In this document: piece by piece, positions 5,311-10,821 of the stretch
Layout of the letters: each line of letters opens with the position of its first letter
How positions within the stretch are numbered: the stretch's first letter is position 1
NCBI GenBank assembly: GCA_027068245.1
Contig: JAMOUF010000123.1
Location: 1 to 10,821 of the forward strand
DNA length: 10,821 bases
Reading direction: 5' to 3'
DNA from: Campylobacterales bacterium
Lineage (GTDB): Bacteria > Campylobacterota > Campylobacteria > Campylobacterales > Nitratiruptoraceae
Notes under the pieces: model-generated
Databases searched by the model: none
What the model was told of the DNA's origin: nothing
What the model saw: the letters and a program-made list of their open reading frames with translations, nothing else
Program-made: the position numbers and the translations under genes

Positions 5311-7120
5311 TCTCTTCCACCCTTTTTGCCAACTGCTTTGGCGTAATTCCCAAAAATCTCTCCACATCCTCCGTTTTGCCGTGTGGAATAAATATATCCG
5401 GATACTCGAAGGTAGTAAGTTTTATATCCTCTATACCCTCTTTTGCGAAAAACTCCTCTATGGCACTGCCAACTCCTCCCAAAGCGGCGGAGTCGCTAAA
5501 TACATACCACCTTTTGTAACGATTGGAGAGCTCTTTTAAAAGCTCCTCGTCCAGAGGTTTAACAAAACGCAAATCGAGCAGGGAGATATCTTTATCAAGC
5601 TCTTTTATGGTTTCATAGGCCCGTCCCACGCCGTTGCCGTAACCTACAAAGAGTATATCGCCATCATTTCGTATCAGCATCTGGGCTTTGCCAAGCCTGA
5701 AATCCTCTGGGTTAAAAACCCCATCATCCAATATAAAGGCGCCTCTTGGGTATCTGAAGGCTATGGGCCTCTCGAAATTTGCGGCAAACTCCACCGCCTT
5801 TTTCAAGGTCTCCCCGTCCCTTGGGGCGAAAAGGTGCATATTTGGTATGGGCCTAAGGTAGTTGATATCGAAGGCCCCCTGGTGGGTTTCGCCATCTTCT
5901 CCAACGATTCCGGCCCTGTCGATGGCAAATTTAACCCCAACATCCATCAGGGCGATATCGTGTATAACCTGGTCGTATCCTCTTTGTAAAAAGGTGGAGT
6001 AGATAGCGACAAAGGGTTTGAAACCCTCTTTCGCCAAAGGCCCCATCGATGTGACTGCGTGCTGCTCGGCGATTCCCACATCCCAAAACCGATCATTAAA
6101 CTTCTCAAGCAGTGGCTTCAATCCGGTTCCGCTTGGCATCGCCGCCGTAACCCCCACGATTTTCTCATCGTTTTTGGCAAGCTCCAGAAGTTTTTTACTA
6201 AATATCGATGTGGCCGATGGTTTGGAGCTCTTTTTCAAAGGCTCGCCGCTTTTTATATCGAAAGGCCCCACTCCGTGCCAGTGCTCAAAATAGCCCTCGG
6301 CCATCTTATACCCTTTGCCCTTTAGGGTCTGGGCGTGGATGATAACCGGCTTTTTAAGCTCTTTGGCAATATTTAGCGTCTTTATCAAAGCTTCCAGGTC
6401 GTGCCCGTCTATGGGACCAATATATTCGATGCCGAGCTCTTCGAACAGGATTCCGGGAGTTATGAGCCTGAAAGACTCCTCGAACTTTTTCGCCATATAG
6501 GTGGCGGATTCGGGAAGGTTTTCCAGGAGTTTCTCTATACGCTTTTTCATATTTTGATAAAAGGGGCTAGCCATCTTCTGGCTCAGGTATTTGCTGATGG
6601 CGCCGATTGGCTTGGCGATACTCATCTCGTTGTCGTTAAGGATGATTACCACCGGATACTTTCTATCCCCAAGCTCGTTCAAAGCCTCATAGACCATCCC
6701 CGCACTCATCGCACCATCCCCTATCAGGGCCACGGGAGTTCTTTGCTCTTTTTTCAAAGCTATCGCCTTTGCGGCACCCACGGCCAGGGATATGGATGTG
6801 GAGCTGTGTCCTGCTACCCAGTAGTCATAAGGGCTCTCGGTGGGTTTGGTATAACCGCTGATTCCGCCAAACTGTCGCAAGCTCTCAAACTTCTCCCATC
6901 TGTCAGTCAGGAGTTTGTGAGCGTATGCCTGATGGCTCACGTCGAAAATGAAAGGGTCCTTTTTGGCGTCAAATACATAGTGCATCGCCACGATAAGCTC
7001 AACCGCGCCCAGCGTGGAGCTTAGATGGCCCCCTTTTTGGCTCACCACCTCCAAAATCCGCTCTCTGATTTGTTGGCTAAGCTCCTCCAGCTCTTTGATA
7101 CTCTTATTTTTAATATCCAT
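5282..7120 (-). CDS. dxs: 1-deoxy-D-xylulose-5-phosphate synthase
   Basis: Thiamine-diphosphate enzyme joining pyruvate and glyceraldehyde-3-phosphate to make DXP, the entry step of the MEP isoprenoid pathway and a precursor for thiamine and pyridoxal. The 612 residues are near the usual 620. Domains: the ThDP-binding pyrimidine/phosphate part (about 1-300) with GGHLSSTLG (H32), SHQAYAHK at 62-69 and the metal motif GDGAMSAG through N163 in LNDNEMSIA; the transketolase central part (about 303-470) with the catalytic glutamate E352 in VGIAEQHAV and [15 protein letters not shown] at 401-415; and a C-terminal transketolase domain. The ATG at 7120 overlaps the end of hisC by 11 nt and is served by GAGGA about 9 nt upstream, inside hisC. 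Placement in an amino-acid operon is unusual outside this lineage; in C. jejuni dxs is separated from hisC by fliF-fliG-fliH (from memory). Confidence 0.98.
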   Translation of the reverse strand: MDIKNKSIKELEELSQQIRERILEVVSQKGGHLSSTLGAVELIVAMHYVFDAKKDPFIFDVSHQAYAHKLLTDRWEKFESLRQFGGISGYTKPTESPYDYWVAGHSSTSISLAVGAAKAIALKKEQRTPVALIGDGAMSAGMVYEALNELGDRKYPVVIILNDNEMSIAKPIGAISKYLSQKMASPFYQNMKKRIEKLLENLPESATYMAKKFEESFRLITPGILFEELGIEYIGPIDGHDLEALIKTLNIAKELKKPVIIHAQTLKGKGYKMAEGYFEHWHGVGPFDIKSGEPLKKSSKPSATSIFSKKLLELAKNDEKIVGVTAAMPSGTGLKPLLEKFNDRFWDVGIAEQHAVTSMGPLAKEGFKPFVAIYSTFLQRGYDQVIHDIALMDVGVKFAIDRAGIVGEDGETHQGAFDINYLRPIPNMHLFAPRDGETLKKAVEFAANFERPIAFRYPRGAFILDDGVFNPEDFRLGKAQMLIRNDGDILFVGYGNGVGRAYETIKELDKDISLLDLRFVKPLDEELLKELSNRYKRWYVFSDSAALGGVGSAIEEFFAKEGIEDIKLTTFEYPDIFIPHGKTEDVERFLGITPKQLAKRVEEIEKKDSRLS

Positions 7121-8210
7121 TCAAAATTTCCTCAAACCTTTTAAAGAAGATATCGTTTTGCTCTTTGGTCCCGATGGTTATGCGGATGGCGTTTAGGCCA
7201 TATGAGGCCAAATCCCTGACAATCACCCCCTTTTTTAAAAGCCTCTCGGCGATATCGGTGGAGTTTAGGGGCTCATCGAAGAGGTATGTGATAAAGTTCG
7301 TATAGCTGTCTATATGTTTTATGGAGTTGGAGAGGGCGAAATTTACGAACCTATCCATCTGCTTGAAGTTTTTCGCCACACTATCTTTTACGAACTTTTT
7401 ATCCTTCAGTGCCTCTTTTGCCGCCGCCAGCGAGAGGGTGGTGACGTTAAAAGGGGGTCTTAGTTTGTAAAGCTCTTTTATAATCTCTTTCGAGGCTATC
7501 CCATACCCAACCCTGGCTCCGCCAAGGCCGTAGGCTTTGGAGAAGGTTCCAAGATATATCACGTTTTCAAACTTCTGTATCAGTTCCGCCGCATCTATCG
7601 CCTTTTTTGCATCTTTATAGGAGCCATACTCCATATAAGCCCCATCCACTACCACAAGCGGCTCCTTAACGCGCTCCAAAAAGCTGTAGAGGTATTCCCT
7701 GTCTATGGCGTCACCCGTTGGATTGTTAGGGGTGCAGATATGGATAAGGGCTGGCGAGTGCTCTTTGTAAAGCTCGTAAAACTCGTCCAAATCGTGCCTG
7801 TAGCAGCTGCTTCTGACTATTTTGGCCCCCATCTGTCTGGCGTATATCTCATACATGGCAAAGGTTATTTTACTCATCAAAACCTTCTCTTTCTCGTTCA
7901 AAACCGCCCTGGCGCAAAACTCCAGTATCTGGTCGCTACCAGAGCCTATGATGATATTTTCCATCCCCACGCCAAATCTTTTTCCAAGGGCCTCTTTTAG
8001 CTCATACATACTGTCATCCGGATAGAGATAGAGTTTGGAGGCGCTGTTTTTTACGGCCTCTATAGCCTTTGGCGGGGCACCATAGGGATTTTCGTTGGAG
8101 GCAAGTTTCACGATATCCTTCTCATCTATCCCATACTCCCTTACCACCAGCTCTATAGGCTTTCCGGCCTCATAACTTTTAATCTCTTTTAAAACTTCGT
8201 TAAACCTCAT
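7110..8210 (-). CDS. hisC: Histidinol-phosphate aminotransferase family
   Basis: PLP-dependent fold-type I aminotransferase that converts imidazole-acetol phosphate to histidinol phosphate using glutamate. Length 366 is typical. Seen: [11 protein letters not shown] at residues 36-46, GSGSDQIL at 89-96, PNNPTG at 161-166, DGAYMEY with D189 and Y192, the PLP lysine K225 in [11 protein letters not shown], and R233 in GARVGYGIA. The ATG at 8210 overlaps the pheA stop by 11 nt, with AGGG closely upstream. No other histidine genes are in the window; the neighbour is pheA. HisC-like enzymes can accept aromatic keto acids, so this one may also aminate phenylpyruvate or prephenate (inference from context). 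The HisC call rests on overall similarity; an aromatic aminotransferase of the same subfamily is the main alternative. Confidence 0.9.
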   Translation of the reverse strand: MRFNEVLKEIKSYEAGKPIELVVREYGIDEKDIVKLASNENPYGAPPKAIEAVKNSASKLYLYPDDSMYELKEALGKRFGVGMENIIIGSGSDQILEFCARAVLNEKEKVLMSKITFAMYEIYARQMGAKIVRSSCYRHDLDEFYELYKEHSPALIHICTPNNPTGDAIDREYLYSFLERVKEPLVVVDGAYMEYGSYKDAKKAIDAAELIQKFENVIYLGTFSKAYGLGGARVGYGIASKEIIKELYKLRPPFNVTTLSLAAAKEALKDKKFVKDSVAKNFKQMDRFVNFALSNSIKHIDSYTNFITYLFDEPLNSTDIAERLLKKGVIVRDLASYGLNAIRITIGTKEQNDIFFKRFEEILNGY

Positions 8211-9276
8211 CTACCCTGTCCTTTATCTTGGCGTAACTTCCCAGCCACTTGATTTGGGGTTTATGTTTTTGCAGCACCTTTTGAACGTTTTCATCGTCTA
8301 TATGCCCGTCAAAATCGATGTAGAACCAGTAGTTGAAATCCTTTTGCTGTGCGGGTCTTGACTCGATTTTGGTAAGGTTGATTTTCTCTTTGTAAAAATC
8401 TTTCAAAAACTCGTACAAAGCTCCCGGCCTGTCTTTTAGTTTGGCCAAAATCGAGGTTTTGTCGCTCTGGCTCTTTTGGTTTTTAAAATCACTTAAAACG
8501 ATGAACCGGGTGGTGTTGTTCTTGAAATCCTCGATATTTTCAAACAGAATCGGCAGATTGTAAAGCTTGGCGGCGATACTTGAGCAAATTGCGGCGCTTC
8601 CCGGCTCTTTTGCCGCTATCTTGGCGGCCTTGGCGGTGGATTCCACGGGAATCAGCTCCACCTGGTCCAGTCCGTGGGTGGTTAAAAACTCTCTGCACTG
8701 TCCAAAAGCGATATCTTTGGAGTATATCTTTTTTATGTTTTTGATGTTCTCCTCCAAAGAGGCCAAAGAGTGGTGTATCGGCATAAAGACCTCGGCAACG
8801 ATTTTCAAATCGCTTCTGCCGAGCATATCCAGCGTCTCGCCCACCACGCCGTCGATGGAGTTCTCTATTGGCACCACGCCGTATTTTGCTCTTTTTTGCT
8901 CTATCTCTTTAAAAACGGAGCTTATGGTATTTAGCGGCAGATAATCACTCATAGCCCCAAACCTGGACTCGGCCGCCTGGTGGGTAAAACTCCCCTCTGG
9001 CCCAAGATAGGCCACCCTCTCTGGTCGTTCCAGATTTCTCGAGACTGCGAATATCTCCAAAAAAATCGCATCTATGGCACTGTCGTTTAGTGGGCCCTGG
9101 TTTCTTTTTTTGAGGCGCTCTAGTATCTCAATCTCTCTTTCGGGCCTGTAAATCGGGGCGTCGGTTCTGTTTTTCAACTCCCCAACTGCCTTTACAACCT
9201 CCATTCTTTTATTCAGCAAATCAAGTATCTCGTCGTCGATTCTGTCTATACGCTCTCTTAACTCATCCAGTTTCAT
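8200..9276 (-). CDS. pheA: Bifunctional chorismate mutase / prephenate dehydratase (P-protein)
   Basis: Converts chorismate to prephenate and then to phenylpyruvate, committing flux to phenylalanine. Three domains are visible in 358 residues. An AroQ-type chorismate mutase spans about 1-85 ([22 protein letters not shown], then YRPERE with R47 and E48). Prephenate dehydratase spans about 87-262 ([14 protein letters not shown] at 89-102, [17 protein letters not shown] at 134-150, and the active-site NNTTRF at 253-258). A C-terminal ACT domain spans about 275-355 (GALYEFL at 285-291 and ESRP at 305-308), the phenylalanine-binding feedback site. The ATG at 9276 overlaps the HAD gene stop as ATGA, with GGGGGTG a few nt upstream. 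Its end overlaps hisC by 11 nt. All key motifs look intact, so feedback inhibition by phenylalanine is expected. Confidence 0.97.
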   Translation of the reverse strand: MKLDELRERIDRIDDEILDLLNKRMEVVKAVGELKNRTDAPIYRPEREIEILERLKKRNQGPLNDSAIDAIFLEIFAVSRNLERPERVAYLGPEGSFTHQAAESRFGAMSDYLPLNTISSVFKEIEQKRAKYGVVPIENSIDGVVGETLDMLGRSDLKIVAEVFMPIHHSLASLEENIKNIKKIYSKDIAFGQCREFLTTHGLDQVELIPVESTAKAAKIAAKEPGSAAICSSIAAKLYNLPILFENIEDFKNNTTRFIVLSDFKNQKSQSDKTSILAKLKDRPGALYEFLKDFYKEKINLTKIESRPAQQKDFNYWFYIDFDGHIDDENVQKVLQKHKPQIKWLGSYAKIKDRVDEV

Positions 9277-10031
9277 AACACCCCCAATCTTTTTGCGGCT
9301 TCAAAAATATCTTCTGCTATTATATCCGGATTGAAACCAAGTTTTGGCAAAATCTCATCCGCACTTCTGAATTTTCCGCTCAAAACGAAGACCGTTCTCA
9401 TTCCAAGCTCTTTTGCCCCAATCAAATCCCCTACCACATCGTCGCTAATGATGGTAATCTCCTCGAAACTTTCGGCTTTCAGCATTTTTCTGGCCTCATT
9501 GAAAAAAAGAGGGCTTGGCTTTCCAACTACGCTGCCTTCAACGCCCGTGGCAAACTCGAACATCGCCATCAAAGCACCAACGCCCGGATACCTCTTCTTT
9601 TTGGCGTAAAGAGAGGTTTTATGCATTCCCACAAGCTGGGCCCCTTTTAGCAAAAATTCGTCTATATCGCCAAACTCCTCGAACGTATAGTCATCCTTCA
9701 CGCTCAAAACCACCGCATCCGGATTTTCAAAATCCATCTTTATACCCAAAGCCTCGACGTTTTTTATAAAGCCCTCACTTCCATATGGAGCGATTCTCTT
9801 TGAGCCCACCACCTTTTTCAACACCATCAACGGGTCCAGATACTTAGATTTTGGGATATTGAAACCCAAAGAGTTCAGATACCCCAGAAAGTCCCTCTCT
9901 TTGGTATTGTTGGTGACAACCACATAGGGAATGTTTTTATAATTTAGGGTATCTATAAACTCCACAGCTCCCCTGATAGGCTCTCTTTTTTCGTCGTCTA
10001 TCAGCGTTCCTTGAACGTCTATGAAGAACAT
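9273..10031 (-). CDS. HAD-superfamily subfamily IIA (NagD-like) protein with altered motif I
   Basis: HAD fold of the NagD/p-nitrophenyl-phosphatase type, 252 residues. Motif I is FIDVQGTL: nucleophile D5 is present, but the second Asp of DxD, the usual general acid/base, is Gln7. Motif II is VVTNNTKE (T40), motif III is GKPSP with K171, and motif IV is SDDVVGDLIGA (D197, D198, D202). The C2-type cap lies between motifs II and III. Apart from Gln7 the core looks intact, so the protein may be a weak phosphatase, a specialised one or a non-catalytic partner. The ATG at 10031 shares a base with the lysA stop (TAATG), and the end overlaps pheA as ATGA. A HAD gene between lysA and pheA is also present in C. 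jejuni (from memory). The substrate is unknown; a housekeeping sugar- or nucleotide-phosphate role is only a guess. Confidence 0.9.
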   Translation of the reverse strand: MFFIDVQGTLIDDEKREPIRGAVEFIDTLNYKNIPYVVVTNNTKERDFLGYLNSLGFNIPKSKYLDPLMVLKKVVGSKRIAPYGSEGFIKNVEALGIKMDFENPDAVVLSVKDDYTFEEFGDIDEFLLKGAQLVGMHKTSLYAKKKRYPGVGALMAMFEFATGVEGSVVGKPSPLFFNEARKMLKAESFEEITIISDDVVGDLIGAKELGMRTVFVLSGKFRSADEILPKLGFNPDIIAEDIFEAAKRLGVL

Positions 10032-10821
10032 TACAAAAACCTTACCTCTTTTTCTATGATATCCTCGAAACTCTCCCTTTGCCTAATGAGCCTCTCTTTT
10101 CCCCCTTCCAGGGCTACCTCGGCCGGCCTAGGGCGGCTGTTATAGTTGCTGCTCATCACAAATCCGTATGCTCCGGCACTCTTTACGGCTATCAAATCCC
10201 CATGCTCCGTTGGCGGCAGCATCCTGTCCTTCGCCAAAAAATCGCCGCTCTCACAAACCGGCCCAACCACGTCCGCCAGGCTCTCATCACCTCTTTTTCC
10301 AATCACCTCCACCTCATGGTATGCGTTGTAGAGGCTGGGCCTTAAAAGATCGTTCATAGCACCGTCTACTATGATAAACCTCTTGTTTTTTGTCTTTTTC
10401 TCATACAGAACCTGCGTCAAAAACAGTCCCGCATCCCCTACGATATATCTGCCCGGCTCGCATATAATAGTAGGCTCCAGACCGCTAAGGGTAGATAAAA
10501 TCGCCTGGGCGTAATCGTATGGCTCGATGGTCTTTTCATCTTTATACCGTATGCCAAGCCCTCCGCCCACATCGAAAAACTTCAGCTCTATCCCGATTTT
10601 TTCCAGGTTTTTCACCAAATCGGCTATCTTCTCACTCGCCTCCTTGATGGGTCCAAGCTGGGTCAGCTGGCTTCCTATATGAAAATGTATGCCTACAGGC
10701 TCGATATGCTCGCTCTTTTTAGCCAGCAGATAGAGCCTTTTGGCGCTATCTATATCTACGCCAAATTTATTTTCGCTAAGGCCCGTTGAGATATAGGGAT
10801 GGGTTTTTGGGTCGATATCCG
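10031..10821 (-). CDS. lysA: Diaminopimelate decarboxylase, N-terminus beyond window
   Basis: Decarboxylates meso-diaminopimelate to L-lysine, the last step of lysine synthesis; PLP-dependent, fold type III. The frame is open to the right edge, giving about 262 residues, so roughly 140-150 N-terminal residues including the PLP lysine are missing. Seen in order: PKTHPYISTGLSENKFGV, HIGSQL, the phosphate-binding FDVGGGLGIRY, CEPGRYIVGDAG (substrate and PLP contacts), VCESGDFLAKDR with the catalytic cysteine region, and SNYNSRPRPAEV with the conserved tyrosine near the C-terminus. An internal TTG at 10618 is not the start because the family sequence continues through it. The stop overlaps the HAD start by one base. 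It is the most upstream visible gene of the lysA-HAD-pheA-hisC-dxs operon, so the promoter should lie outside the window. Confidence 0.97.
   Translation of the reverse strand, partial: DIDPKTHPYISTGLSENKFGVDIDSAKRLYLLAKKSEHIEPVGIHFHIGSQLTQLGPIKEASEKIADLVKNLEKIGIELKFFDVGGGLGIRYKDEKTIEPYDYAQAILSTLSGLEPTIICEPGRYIVGDAGLFLTQVLYEKKTKNKRFIIVDGAMNDLLRPSLYNAYHEVEVIGKRGDESLADVVGPVCESGDFLAKDRMLPPTEHGDLIAVKSAGAYGFVMSSNYNSRPRPAEVALEGGKERLIRQRESFEDIIEKEVRFL

Noticed and set aside
6401..7024. 207-codon open frame on the plus strand
   Set aside because: It lies wholly antisense to dxs, whose protein has all family motifs. The plus-strand translation shows no recognisable domain and no ribosome site was evident.
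10031..10618. lysA starting at the internal TTG at 10618
   Set aside because: Family motifs (GLSENKFG, HIGSQL) continue upstream in the same frame to the right edge.
1..10821. Mobile element, CRISPR, tRNA, rRNA, toxin-antitoxin or defence system
   Set aside because: The DNA is almost filled by recognisable core genes. I saw no repeats with regular spacing, no transposase or integrase, no tRNA cloverleaf and no unexplained gap over 300 bases.

Overview
This window looks like ordinary chromosomal core DNA from a member of the Campylobacterota (Epsilonproteobacteria). The evidence is the protein sequences, the gene order, and promoters with an extended -10 and T-rich upstream DNA in place of a clear -35. 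The gene orders compared below are recalled from memory, not searched: fabH-plsX-rpmF-DUF177-ndk-ferredoxin next to a divergent ahpC, as in Campylobacter jejuni; metK just upstream of the ndk block, as in Helicobacter pylori; and lysA-HAD-pheA-hisC, as in Campylobacter. I do not name a genus. I see no rRNA, tRNA, CRISPR array, phage, IS element or defence system.

Layout. Positions 1-4270 are all on the minus strand. Read in transcription order they are metK, a 2[4Fe-4S] ferredoxin, ndk, a DUF177/YceD protein, rpmF, plsX and fabH (fabH runs off the left edge). Promoter-like sites precede metK, the ferredoxin and ndk. From ndk to fabH the genes abut or overlap and form one operon linking nucleotide supply, 50S ribosome assembly and the start of lipid synthesis. 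A 147-bp divergent intergenic region (4271-4417) separates metK from ahpC, the only plus-strand gene, which ends in a strong intrinsic terminator.

From the right edge to 5029 a second minus-strand operon converges on ahpC: lysA (its start lies beyond the right edge), a HAD-family protein, pheA, hisC, dxs and a small two-helix membrane protein. Its junctions overlap by 1 to about 29 nt, so the genes are probably translationally coupled. It carries the last step of lysine synthesis, the chorismate-to-phenylpyruvate steps, an aminotransferase and the entry step of the MEP isoprenoid pathway.

I found no convincing undescribed system. The points most worth a second look are a HAD protein with Gln at the usual second catalytic Asp, an unrecognised small membrane protein starting inside the dxs coding end, direct hisC-dxs contact where C. 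jejuni has flagellar genes, and two extra cysteines in the ferredoxin tail.
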